Part shown: piece by piece, positions 1 through 7,231 of the stretch
How positions within the stretch are numbered: position 1 is the first letter of the stretch
Layout of the letters: each line of letters begins with the position of its first letter
NCBI RefSeq assembly: GCF_965644225.1
Contig: NZ_CBFFRJ010000164.1
Location: forward strand, 1 to 9,811
DNA length: 9,811 nt
Source of the DNA: CBFFRJ01 sp965644225
Lineage (GTDB): Bacteria; Pseudomonadota; Gammaproteobacteria; Enterobacterales; Enterobacteriaceae
Direction: 5' to 3'
Position numbers and translations under genes: made by a program
The notes under the pieces: generated by a model
The model's database searches: none
The model's input: the letters and a program-made list of their open reading frames with translations, nothing else
What the model was told of the DNA's origin: nothing

Positions 1-230
1 TGCATGTTCCACCGCATAATTTTAAATACGGTCATTGGGCCTATTAAATCAAGAGCGATCATGTTGGGATAGATAAGCATCGATACTTTAGGCGCATCAG
101 GGTCTGATGCCATCATTGCATTTATATGATTTTCCTTGGCTTCCTGTGCGGAGGTTGCAGGCATTGCCGCAAACGCCCCCAGAGCGGCAAGTTCAATAAT
201 AAAGGTACGGCGGTTCATACCATCATTCAT
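1..230 (-). CDS. DJ-1/PfpI family protein, Tat-type leader, 5' part only
   Basis: The first 76 codons of a minus-strand gene lie in the window and the rest runs off the left edge. The start at 230 is chosen because AAGGA sits 6 nt upstream. A second ATG four codons later has no comparable site. The N-terminus holds an Arg-Arg-Thr-Phe pair followed by a hydrophobic Ala/Leu-rich stretch ending in Ala-Thr-Ser-Ala, as in a twin-arginine or Sec export signal. From about residue 49 the text VSMLIYPNMIALDLIGPMTVF fits the first beta strand and helix of DJ-1/PfpI (class I glutamine amidotransferase-like) proteins of the isonitrile hydratase-like branch. The nucleophile-elbow cysteine region is outside the window, so enzymatic activity cannot be judged. 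An exported DJ-1-like protein is less common than cytoplasmic ones. The IS630 remnant begins about 20-25 bp upstream, so the native promoter is probably lost. Confidence 0.75.
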   Translation of the reverse strand, partial: MNDGMNRRTFIIELAALGAFAAMPATSAQEAKENHINAMMASDPDAPKVSMLIYPNMIALDLIGPMTVFKIMRWNM

Positions 231-255
231 CTTGTATTCCTTGGGATTTTTATAT

Positions 256-281
256 AACCAATCATCACAATGATGCTGGTT
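256..281. repeat. Imperfect inverted repeat at the 3' end of the IS630 remnant
   Basis: AACCA (256-260) pairs with TGGTT (277-281), and TCAT/ATGA pair inside, around the transposase stop codon at 265-267. Just outside lies TATATA (251-256). IS630-family elements insert at TA, so this is the likely outer edge of the element. The hairpin could be part of the terminal inverted repeat or a weak terminator. The opposite end of the element is missing, so the terminal repeat cannot be confirmed. Confidence 0.35.
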
Positions 282-945
282 TAAGTGTCTGGAAATTATC
301 ATTGATTCGACAGCTCAGTTTCCCCGCTATCTCTGGCAGGGTATCGCTGAAAAATCCGTTTATTGCCGTCCGGAAGGCCTTCGCTGTGGCAAAATAACGG
401 TTGTTTCGGGCATGCTCATTCATCACCTTCCACAACCGCTCTATCGGATTCAGATTCGGGCTGTAGGGGGGCAGGTAGTGGAGTTCAATATTCATCACCA
501 CCGCCCAGTCCTGCACCAGCGAGGCCCGGTGATACGGCGCACCATCCAGTATGAGATGTACTCTCTGCCTGACCGGGTAAGTCTGCCGGATGGCGATAAA
601 AAAATCACAAATGGTTCTGGCATTAATCTGCGCATAATCGCCGGTCACTGTCCGTGCGATGTCGTTCAGACAGAGTGCCCCGATAATATTCATCCGTGTG
701 CGGCTGCCGGTTGTCTTAACCGGTTTGCGCTCACCCCGGCGTATCCAGCCACCACTCAGTTTTGTTGACTGCGTGGGATGCACCGCATCCATAAACAGAA
801 TGGGTTCTTTATCACCCGCCGTCAGCTTCAGAGCCTCATATTCAGCCATGAACTGCTGCTGTTTCTCTTCGCTGAACTTATGCGGAACGCCTGTCGGCTT
901 TTTCCAGGAAAAACCATGGCGGTGAAGCCACTTGTTTGTACTGGG
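265..945 (-). pseudogene. IS630-family transposase, N-terminally truncated
   Basis: The reading frame covers roughly the C-terminal two thirds of an IS630-family DDE transposase. The catalytic motifs are all visible: Asp in LFMDAVHP, Asp in LILDGAPYH, and Glu in YSPNLNPIERLWK. The linker TNKWLHRHGFSWKKP is the usual stretch joining the N-terminal helix-turn-helix half to the catalytic half. Upstream of it the homology stops at about 940-945, where an IS110-type sequence on the other strand takes over. The roughly 110-residue DNA-binding half is missing, so this is a remnant that should not transpose by itself. The nominal open frame continues to 966 only by chance, through foreign sequence. 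Confidence 0.88.
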
Positions 946-1110
946 TAAACAAGGAACCGGAGCCATCGTTAGAGTACCGGACAGGCAGGCTTGCCGACTG
1001 GGTCAGAGGATTATTGCTGCGAAAAAATAATTTTGTAGTGACCTGCGCCTTGGCAAACAAGCTGGCCAGAATCGCCTGGGAACTGACGGCCCGGCAACAA
1101 TCCTTTGAGT
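945..1110 (+). pseudogene. IS110-family transposase, C-terminal fragment
   Basis: Reading rightward, the residues EPEPSLEYRTGRLADW, then VRGLLLRKNNFVVTCALAN, then KLARIAWELTARQQSFE match the extreme C-terminus of IS110-family (DEDD, transposase_20) proteins. The 'ALANKLARIAW' ending is characteristic of the family. Only about 55 residues remain. The left boundary is the break with the IS630 remnant near 940-945. The right boundary is near 1108-1113, where IS21-end repeats begin and the frame runs on meaninglessly to a stop at 1244. The catalytic DEDD domain is absent, so the fragment is inactive. Confidence 0.75.
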
Positions 1111-1116
1111 ATCTGA

Positions 1117-1162
1117 CGACAATTAATCTGGCCGGTTCGCGACAATTATTTTGTCCGGTTTG
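1117..1162 (+). repeat. Two tandem 23-bp repeats, probable IS21-family left end
   Basis: Positions 1117-1139 and 1140-1162 form a head-to-tail repeat pair with 19 of 23 positions identical; both start CGACAATTA and contain CCGGTT. Short internal repeats near the tips are known in IS21-family elements, where they serve as transposase-binding sites. The istA-like reading frame begins 39 bp further on. The tip is probably the TG at 1114-1115. Confidence 0.5.
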
Positions 1163-1200
1163 TAATCTGAGATCACAACCTACTCAATCATGGAGATGTT

Positions 1201-1310
1201 GTGTCTCTTACCGACAAACAGGTCATTCTCTATATGAAAAATAGCAACAAAGGGGCGACTCAAGAAGTCGCCGCCGCCAGAAGCGTTATCTCTGTTCGTT
1301 CTGCCCGTCG
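1201..1310 (+). pseudogene. istA: IS21-family transposase istA, N-terminal fragment
   Basis: A GTG at 1201, preceded by GGAG 5 nt upstream, opens a frame reading VSLTDKQVILYMKNSNKG, then ATQEVAAARSVISVRSARR. This is the conserved N-terminus, ending in the helix-turn-helix region, of one branch of IS21-family IstA proteins. After about 37 codons the match ends at the Arg-Arg codons near 1308-1311 and the frame runs into the tail of the sulfatase gene, stopping at 1327-1329. The catalytic domain and istB are gone. The deletion joint lies within about 8 bp of the sulfatase stop codon, so the exact native end of that gene is uncertain. Confidence 0.65.
1254..1272. terminator. Possible terminator hairpin downstream of the operon
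   Basis: GGCGACT (1254-1260) and AGTCGCC (1266-1272) form a perfect 7-bp GC-rich stem with a 5-nt loop, about 44 bp past the stop codon of the last operon gene. Read in the operon's direction it is followed by CCTTTGTTGC and, further on, TTTTTC, which is only a weak U tract. The hairpin lies inside the IS21 istA fragment, so any terminator role would be adventitious. Confidence 0.28.
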
Positions 1311-1315
1311 GCGGG

Positions 1316-2770
1316 CTAAAAATCACTGATTCGCTCTGGCCCTGCACCGCTGACTTTCATTATGGCGGCAAAATGTTTTTGAATAAGCTGTAACTTCAGT
1401 TGATTAAACTGCGGGTCGTGCCAGTGGTCATTAAATTCAAACGGATCGCTATCTAAGTCGAACAGCTCCCCCTCTTCTGCATCGTGGTACACATTCAGCT
1501 TATAGCGGCCATCAAAATACATACTAGCGCGCGAACCGATGCTGCCGGGAAATCCAAGTGCGTCAAAATATTCAGAAAGCACATAAGGCTTATGCTGATG
1601 TAGTGCACTGTCGCCCCTGAGCAAAGAATACAGCGATTGTCCTTGGTTATGCGCCGGTAATGCTATCCTCGCGCTTTCCAGCAACGTCGCAGGAATATCA
1701 ACCAACTCGACTAAGGCATTTGAACGCCTCTGTGGCGCAAAACCCTGCGGCCAGCAGACAATTAGTGGCACATGCACCAGCCCTTCATAAAAGCGACAGC
1801 CTTTGTAGAGTAAACCGTGATCACCCAGCATCTCCCCGTGATCGCTCATAAAGATAACCAGCGTATTCTGCCGCTGCCCACTCTCATCAAGCAACGAGGT
1901 AAGGCTGCCGACCATATCGTCCACCAGAGCTATCATGGCGAAATAGGCCGCGCGGATTGCCTTCGCGTCCCAGAATTCCGGCGGCGTATCATGGCTGCCT
2001 TGCAGGCTTTCCCCCTCTACCGCCACGTTCGGATCGACAGCCTTTTTGGTCTGCTGGTCGACCCGCGTAAAGCGCGCCTGATGGTCTAGATCGCTCTCTG
2101 CAAACAGCGGTGGGCGAATGGCATCCGCATCAATACGCTGCAAATAGTCCTGCGGCGGATCAAATGGCGGATGTGGGTCGTAAAGGTTAATGCTGAGGAA
2201 CCACGGAGACTGCTGATGCCGGGAGATAAATTCTCGCGCCCGCTCTTTCGCCCAGGTGGTCTGGTGAAACTCCGTCGCAACGCCCTGATACATCGCGCCA
2301 TGCGCGTGGGCGTAAAGCGACTGCGGATCAACTCCCTTTTCTTCCAGCCACGTCTGGTAATCGTGACCTTCCGACCAGTCCGGGTGCGGATGTTGGCTCC
2401 AGTAAAACTCATCGTAGCCATCGTCTGGCCGCTGTTCCATGCTCTGCTGGCTGGCGGATAGATGCAGCTTTCCAATCAACCCTGTGCGATATCCCGCCTG
2501 TTGAAATGAACGAGGTAACAGATGCAGGTGTTCGGGAAAACCGCGATTGCCGTTGCGCTGTACCTGATGCGCAATCGGGTACATTCCGGTCAGGAACGAG
2601 GCACGGCTGGGGGTGCAGATTGGGCTTTGCACATAGGCGCGTTCAAACAGCACTCCGGCGGCGGCAAGGTTATCAATGTGGGGCGTCTTTGCGCCGGGAG
2701 TTCCGAGGCAGGATAGCGTATCCCAACGCTGCTGGTCGGTACATATCCATAAAATATTCGGTTGAATCAT
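1316..2770 (-). CDS. Sulfatase, Cys-type, cytoplasmic (last gene of operon)
   Basis: A 484-residue member of the alkaline phosphatase/sulfatase superfamily (type I sulfatase), expected to hydrolyse a sulfate ester. The start at 2770 follows AGAGGA by 6 nt and gives MIQPNILWICTDQQR. A GTG ten codons upstream keeps the frame open but has no ribosome site. Visible elements: the N-terminal metal-binding strand with Asp12; the formylglycine motif Cys52-Thr-Pro-Ser-Arg56 followed by ASFLTG; GKLHL near residue 100, in place of the usual GKWHLG; Asp-Pro-His at 198-200; Ser-Asp-His-Gly with Asp310 and His311; and a lysine in LYKG near 323. Cys52 must be oxidised to formylglycine by a maturase encoded elsewhere. 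No signal peptide is visible, so it should act in the cytoplasm. It follows the other sulfatase after 55 nt. It does not look like choline sulfatase BetC. Its stop codon lies within about 8 bp of the IS21 junction, so the last residues may be altered. Confidence 0.9.
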   Translation of the reverse strand: MIQPNILWICTDQQRWDTLSCLGTPGAKTPHIDNLAAAGVLFERAYVQSPICTPSRASFLTGMYPIAHQVQRNGNRGFPEHLHLLPRSFQQAGYRTGLIGKLHLSASQQSMEQRPDDGYDEFYWSQHPHPDWSEGHDYQTWLEEKGVDPQSLYAHAHGAMYQGVATEFHQTTWAKERAREFISRHQQSPWFLSINLYDPHPPFDPPQDYLQRIDADAIRPPLFAESDLDHQARFTRVDQQTKKAVDPNVAVEGESLQGSHDTPPEFWDAKAIRAAYFAMIALVDDMVGSLTSLLDESGQRQNTLVIFMSDHGEMLGDHGLLYKGCRFYEGLVHVPLIVCWPQGFAPQRRSNALVELVDIPATLLESARIALPAHNQGQSLYSLLRGDSALHQHKPYVLSEYFDALGFPGSIGSRASMYFDGRYKLNVYHDAEEGELFDLDSDPFEFNDHWHDPQFNQLKLQLIQKHFAAIMKVSGAGPERISDF

Positions 2771-2825
2771 GGGGTATCCTCTACTGTTTATCGCCCGCAC
2801 ATTGGCGCGGCCGTCGAATCGTGGA

Positions 2826-4361
2826 TTAAACTTCAGAAGAAACGTCCTGGGGCGCTAATCCCATCCGCTCGAAGGCTTCCGGCGGTGCATCGTTTTTCGC
2901 CATCAAATCCCCCATTAACTCGCTAAGCTGCTGCTCAACCACCAGATCGTGCAGCGGCGTGAGCTGCCCCGGATCCTCAGCCAGATCGTATAGGCGGGTC
3001 TCTTTTTCCAGCAGCGAACCCGGCCCATAGTTGTTGTACATCGGCGAGGTATCGATAACCGGCACTTTCAGCAGCGGAACGCCTTTGGTAAATGTGAAAG
3101 GCGCGGCCAGCGTGGTATCCGCCAGCTCTTCGGTGCTGAAACGCGCGGTGATATGCGTTGGCATCAGTGTGTACTGGAAAATCTCCTGCTCGCTCAGGTT
3201 TTCCGGGTAGCGGTGGTAGGTATAGCGGCCATCGGTCACGTTGACCGCCCCGCCGAAATAGCCAAAGAGAATGCCCTCCCGCAGCGCCCGATCCTGCGCA
3301 ACGACCGGCAGCAGCGAGTGCCCTTGCATCTCCGCCGGGCGTTTCGCACCGTAAATATCAAGGAAGGTGGCGGCGAGGTCCGGCGTCTGGGTCAGCGCCT
3401 GCCTGCGCTGCCCGGCAAAGTGCGCGTACTGAGGGTGGTGGATAAACAACGGAATATGTGCCACTTCCTCGTACATATTCATGCGGTTTTTCGCCCAAAA
3501 GTCATGTTCGCCCAACAGAAAACCGTGGTCGGTGGACAGCACCAGCGCGGTATCTTTCCACAGGTCGTGTTGATCAAAATAGTCCAGCACGTCGCCGAGC
3601 AGCGAATCGCACAGCGCAATTAACCGATAGTAATTGGCGCGCAGCTCCTCGCACTCTTCCGGTAATTCATCGACGCGGCCATAGCGCGGCCAGTCAAAAA
3701 CCGGCCCGGTCCAGTCGGTGTTAATCACATTATAAAAACGCTCCGGGGCGGTAAACGGCTCATGCGGGTCGAAGGTTTCAATTTGCAGGAACCAGTTGTC
3801 GGCATGACGGTTGGTATCCAGAAACTCTAGGCCACGGGCAAAACATTGCACAGAGGGGAAGTCTTTCTCTTCACGGATGTACTCCCGGTTGATGATATTG
3901 CGCGCTTTTAAATCCTGGCGCCCACTTGAGAACTGCGAGGGATGGTATTTTTCCCGCAGGCGCTCCCAGTGCGGCTGCACCATCGCCTTCCACGGGTCAC
4001 CCTCCTGGCCGCGAATAAATTCAAACGAGTCATAGCGGTTGTGATAGGTCGCCCCGCCATCTTCGAAATAGTGGTTATGATCGGTGATCAGATGGCTGTA
4101 GACCCCCTGCTGATACAACAGCTCGGGGAAAGCGTTATCAAATGGCTCCAGCGGCCCCCAGCTGCGGTGCAAAAAGCTCAGGCGACCGGTCTGCATATCA
4201 CGTCTGGCGGGCATACAAGGCATGCTGCCGACATAGTGACGATCAAACGCAACCGAGCTTTGCGCCAGACGGTCAAAGTTAGGTGTTGGCACATGCTGGC
4301 CGCCGTAAGGCGATAGGGCCAGCCTATTCAATGAATCAAACAGCAGGAAGACGGTACGCAT
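2826..4361 (-). CDS. Sulfatase, Cys-type, cytoplasmic (fifth gene of operon)
   Basis: A 511-residue type I sulfatase-family protein of a different branch from its neighbour. The start ATG overlaps the ATPase stop (TAATG), and AAGGAG lies 6 nt upstream, so the start is well defined and translation is probably coupled. The N-terminus reads MRTVFLLFDSLNR: Asp9 is in the metal position but the following residue is Ser10, where many sulfatases have Asp or Gln. The formylglycine motif is Cys49-Met-Pro-Ala-Arg53, followed by RDMQTGR. Further motifs are FDPHEPF with His200, and STDHGFLLGEHDFWAKN with Asp278, His279 and Lys291. No signal peptide or membrane segment is seen, so it should be cytoplasmic. 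The substrate is presumably the imported sulfated compound or an intermediate left by the other sulfatase. A phosphonate or phosphate monoester hydrolase activity is possible in this superfamily but is less likely given the transporter context. Confidence 0.88.
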   Translation of the reverse strand: MRTVFLLFDSLNRLALSPYGGQHVPTPNFDRLAQSSVAFDRHYVGSMPCMPARRDMQTGRLSFLHRSWGPLEPFDNAFPELLYQQGVYSHLITDHNHYFEDGGATYHNRYDSFEFIRGQEGDPWKAMVQPHWERLREKYHPSQFSSGRQDLKARNIINREYIREEKDFPSVQCFARGLEFLDTNRHADNWFLQIETFDPHEPFTAPERFYNVINTDWTGPVFDWPRYGRVDELPEECEELRANYYRLIALCDSLLGDVLDYFDQHDLWKDTALVLSTDHGFLLGEHDFWAKNRMNMYEEVAHIPLFIHHPQYAHFAGQRRQALTQTPDLAATFLDIYGAKRPAEMQGHSLLPVVAQDRALREGILFGYFGGAVNVTDGRYTYHRYPENLSEQEIFQYTLMPTHITARFSTEELADTTLAAPFTFTKGVPLLKVPVIDTSPMYNNYGPGSLLEKETRLYDLAEDPGQLTPLHDLVVEQQLSELMGDLMAKNDAPPEAFERMGLAPQDVSSEV

Positions 4362-5440
4362 TATTGCTCCTTAGTCAGGGGAATTCTTTCGCCGGTTTCG
4401 GCATCAAACAGATGGATGTGGCGCACATCCGGCAACAGGCGGATGCTGTCGCCAGACTCGAGTTCAAGCCGCTGGCGGAAGGTACAGGTCAGGGTTTTGC
4501 CGCCCAGACAGGCGTTGACCAGGGTTTCCACGCCGGTGGGCTCGGTAACGTCAACCTCCGCGGGCAGGCCATCAGCAGAATTGAGGACAAAGTGTTCCGG
4601 ACGGATGGCGTAAATGAGCTCCCTTCCGACAAGATACGCTAGGTTATCCGCCAGCGGCAGAACCAGACCGGAGTCGCTGATAAAACTTTCGCCGTCGTCA
4701 GAAATGCGACCGGGTACGCGGTTAATCTCTGGCGAACCAATAAACGAGGCGACAAACAGGTTACGTGGGCGGTCGTACAGATCCAGCGGAGTCGCCACTT
4801 GTTCGATGCGCCCCTGATTCATAATGGCAATACGATCGGCGAGTGTCATGGCTTCAATCTGATCGTGTGTCACGTAGATCATCGTCGCATCCAGCTGTTG
4901 GTGGAGCTTTTTGATCTCCAGTCGCATATCCACCCGCAGCTTGGCATCGAGGTTCGACAACGGCTCATCGAACAAAAAGATCTCGGGATTTCGCACCATT
5001 GCCCGACCAATAGCCACCCGCTGACGCTGACCGCCGGAGAGTTCGCGCGGGTGGCGCGCTAGCAGCGGTGTAAGCTGCAGCGCATCGGCGGTAGCGTTAA
5101 CCCGCCCGGCAATCTCCTGCTTCGTCACCCCTTTTATTTTGAGCGAAAACCCCATGTTTTCCGCCACGCTCATATGTGGATAGAGTGCGTAGCTTTGAAA
5201 GACCATGGCGATATCACGTTCGCTGGCGGGTATCTCATTGATATCGATTCCTTGGAGCAGAATCCGCCCATTGTCGACCTCTTCCAGCCCGGCAATCATC
5301 CGCAGCAACGTGGATTTTCCGCAGCCCGAGGGGCCGACGAGGACGATGAATTCCCGCTTTTCGATGTGCAGATCTATATTCTTCAAGACCGTGACAATGC
5401 CGTATTTCTTATCGACGTTTTCGATGGCAACCGCACTCAT
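4361..5440 (-). CDS. ABC transporter ATPase, MalK/UgpC type
   Basis: A 359-residue nucleotide-binding subunit that powers sugar import through the two permeases encoded just upstream. All ATPase motifs are present: Walker A GPSGCGKST (36-44), Q-loop Gln82, signature LSGGQRQR (134-141), Walker B IFLFDEP with Asp158 and Glu159, D-loop SNLD (162-165) and switch His192 in YVTHD. Residues from about 235 onward form the TOBE-type C-terminal region usual in MalK/UgpC/MsmK proteins. The start at 5440 is preferred because AAGGA lies 8-9 nt upstream. An ATG at 5464, overlapping the permease stop, would add eight residues but has no ribosome site. The stop overlaps the next sulfatase start. CUT1 transporters usually have two permeases and one shared ATPase dimer, as here. 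Substrate specificity cannot be read from this subunit. Confidence 0.95.
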   Translation of the reverse strand: MSAVAIENVDKKYGIVTVLKNIDLHIEKREFIVLVGPSGCGKSTLLRMIAGLEEVDNGRILLQGIDINEIPASERDIAMVFQSYALYPHMSVAENMGFSLKIKGVTKQEIAGRVNATADALQLTPLLARHPRELSGGQRQRVAIGRAMVRNPEIFLFDEPLSNLDAKLRVDMRLEIKKLHQQLDATMIYVTHDQIEAMTLADRIAIMNQGRIEQVATPLDLYDRPRNLFVASFIGSPEINRVPGRISDDGESFISDSGLVLPLADNLAYLVGRELIYAIRPEHFVLNSADGLPAEVDVTEPTGVETLVNACLGGKTLTCTFRQRLELESGDSIRLLPDVRHIHLFDAETGERIPLTKEQ

Positions 5441-5460
5441 TGGATTTTCCTTTTCTAATG

Positions 5461-6309
5461 TCATGATTTCACGGCGCCGGACAGTAATCCTTTGACGATA
5501 AAACGCTGGCCCACCACGAGCAGCAGCAGTACTGGAATTGACACCAGCAGAGAGGAAGAGGACATTTCCGCATAGCGAATCTGTTCATTCTGCGAAAAGG
5601 CGGTGATGTACACGGGCAGGGTTCGCGCCTGCTCCGAACTTAGGATTAGCGCTATCGGGAAGTCATTCCACACAAACAGCAACACCAGAATCGTGCTCGC
5701 AGTCATGCCGGATTTGATCAGAGGCACAAAGACAAAGCGAAAACGTTGCCAGTGGCTGCAGCCGTCCACGCAGGCGGCATCCAGTAGTTCTTTGGGGATC
5801 TCTCGGGCAAAGGTCACCCCCAGCCACAGCGCCATGGGTAGCCAGGCCGTCACGCTGGCGATGATGATGGCAATCCGCGTGTCGTAGAGACCGAGCTGGC
5901 GGAAGATATTGAACCAAGAGCCGACAAAGGTCACCACCGGCAGCAGGTTGAACAGCATGCACCAGCCAAGCAGGATTGCACTCAGCGCGGAAGGTAGATT
6001 GCGCACGGTGGTCAGCGCGTATGCGGAAAGAAGCGTCACGGCAACAATAATCGCAGTCGTCGTCAGCGTAATCACCACACTGTTGACGAAATACGGGATG
6101 AACATCGAACCGGGATCGAACAGCAGCTCACGTATAGTATCCAGCGTTGGCGTAAACACAAAACGGGCAAGCAGAATGTCGATTTGCTTTTTAAAGGCGG
6201 TGCTCAATAACCAGATAAAAGGAAACAGCACCAGTACGGCGTACAACGTAATTGCGGCGGCACGGCCAGCCGTAAACAGCCGGGCGCGCCTGCGCAGTGA
6301 TAGCAGCAT
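5461..6309 (-). CDS. ABC sugar transporter permease, MalG/UgpE type
   Basis: A 282-residue inner-membrane permease of the binding-protein-dependent transport family, CUT1 class. About six hydrophobic segments are visible: residues ~17-38, 72-98, 108-132, 145-165, 203-224 and 254-276. The cytoplasmic EAA loop, which docks with the ATPase, runs from Glu170 to about Leu197 (EIPKELLDAACVDGCSHWQR) with the conserved Gly183. The ATG overlaps the upstream permease stop (TGATG), with GGAGG about 8 nt before it, which indicates translational coupling. It pairs with the other permease to form the membrane channel. It is the shorter, second permease in the usual MalF-then-MalG gene order. Confidence 0.94.
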   Translation of the reverse strand: MLLSLRRRARLFTAGRAAAITLYAVLVLFPFIWLLSTAFKKQIDILLARFVFTPTLDTIRELLFDPGSMFIPYFVNSVVITLTTTAIIVAVTLLSAYALTTVRNLPSALSAILLGWCMLFNLLPVVTFVGSWFNIFRQLGLYDTRIAIIIASVTAWLPMALWLGVTFAREIPKELLDAACVDGCSHWQRFRFVFVPLIKSGMTASTILVLLFVWNDFPIALILSSEQARTLPVYITAFSQNEQIRYAEMSSSSLLVSIPVLLLLVVGQRFIVKGLLSGAVKS

Positions 6310-7226
6310 CAGCTTATCCTCCGCTTGCGTAGACTGATCAATACCACCATCAAAAGGGCAATAATGAAGAAGGTGAACAGGGACATCACCGCCCCCAGCC
6401 CTTCGCGATCCTCAATAAAGAAAGCGCGATAAATGGAGTAGCTGACCATCTCGGTGGCGGTGCCTGGCCCGCCTTTAGTCAGCAGGTAGATCTCATCAAA
6501 GACCTTGAATGAGAAAATGATACGCAGCATCAGGGTTATCAATAACGCGGGCCACATCATGGGTAAAATGACAAGACGCAGACGCTGCCAGCGGCTGCAG
6601 CCATCCAGTTGTGCGGCCTCCAGCACCTCGCGGGGCAGCGCTTTCAGACCGGCTAACAGCAGCAGGAAGGAGAATGGTGTCCAGTGCCAGACATCGACCA
6701 CAATCACAGAAAGAAACGCCAGCGAAGGTGTTCCCAGCCAGTCGGGCGGTACGATATCCAGCTGGCTCAGCACCACATTTAGCGCCCCGGAATCGTTATT
6801 AAGGATTAGTCGCCACATCGCTCCGATCACGATGGGAGAAATCACAATCGGCAGCAGCAGTATGGTGGTCAGTAATCGCGGCTCTTTCTTCATATCATTG
6901 ACTGCAAGCGCCAGCGCAAAACCAATGACCACCTGCAGCGTCACCGCAATAACGGAAAACGCCAGCGTATTGACCAGCCCCGTCCAGTAATAGGGGTTAG
7001 CAAGAAAGGCGCGAATATTATCCAGCCCGACAAAACGGGTGACGGCGCGCCCGTCCTGCCAGCTCACGTCCTGAGTGATCAGGCTGACAAGATGGAGCAC
7101 CGGAGTGACCATCAGCGCAGCAACAATGAAAATCAGCGGTGTGAGCGCCAGCCACGGCCACAGATCTCGGCGCTGACGCCGTGACGGGGAAATGGCGCGG
7201 GACACGGAAAGCGGTTGTCCAGACAT
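6309..7226 (-). CDS. ABC sugar transporter permease, MalF/UgpA type
   Basis: A 305-residue inner-membrane permease, first of the pair. A basic N-terminal tail (SRRQRR) precedes a membrane segment at about 22-50. Further hydrophobic segments lie near 86-110, 117-141, 168-193, 222-240 and 278-298. The EAA loop is PREVLEAAQLDGCSRWQRLR (about 198-217), with Gly209. The motif FDEIYLLTKGGPGTATEM is typical of the UgpA/MalF side of CUT1 systems. The gene starts 5 nt after the binding-protein stop. The last codons of that gene (AAAGGA) provide the ribosome-binding site. It lacks the long periplasmic insert of E. coli MalF and so resembles UgpA or other short sugar permeases more closely. Confidence 0.94.
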   Translation of the reverse strand: MSGQPLSVSRAISPSRRQRRDLWPWLALTPLIFIVAALMVTPVLHLVSLITQDVSWQDGRAVTRFVGLDNIRAFLANPYYWTGLVNTLAFSVIAVTLQVVIGFALALAVNDMKKEPRLLTTILLLPIVISPIVIGAMWRLILNNDSGALNVVLSQLDIVPPDWLGTPSLAFLSVIVVDVWHWTPFSFLLLLAGLKALPREVLEAAQLDGCSRWQRLRLVILPMMWPALLITLMLRIIFSFKVFDEIYLLTKGGPGTATEMVSYSIYRAFFIEDREGLGAVMSLFTFFIIALLMVVLISLRKRRIS

Positions 7227-7231
7227 GGTGA

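Noticed and set aside
412..768. Plus-strand frames across the IS630 remnant
   Set aside because: They are antisense to the transposase, which has all three catalytic motifs in the minus frame.
2086..2475. 129-codon minus-strand frame inside the first sulfatase region
   Set aside because: It is an out-of-frame shadow of the sulfatase gene, rich in Arg and lacking any recognisable motif.
1316..2770. Choline sulfatase (betC) or Ser-type arylsulfatase
   Set aside because: The N-terminal strand and the CTPSR region do not resemble BetC text, and the active-site residue is Cys rather than Ser.
2771..2800. GTG at 2800 as the start of the last sulfatase (494 residues)
   Set aside because: No ribosome-binding site precedes it, whereas the ATG at 2770 has AGAGGA 6 nt upstream and begins directly at the conserved PNILWICTDQQ strand.
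3153..3623. 156-codon plus-strand frame antisense to the second sulfatase
   Set aside because: It mirrors high-GC codons of the sulfatase on the opposite strand. There is no ribosome-binding site, and the sense protein has clear catalytic motifs.
5441..5464. ATG at 5464 as the start of the ATPase, overlapping the permease stop
   Set aside because: The overlap is attractive, but the ATG lacks a Shine-Dalgarno sequence. The ATG at 5440 has AAGGA at good distance and gives the usual MalK/UgpC N-terminus. Not fully excluded.
6505..6990. 161-codon plus-strand frame antisense to the MalF-type permease
   Set aside because: It is antisense to a well-supported membrane protein, and its composition is explained by the opposite strand.
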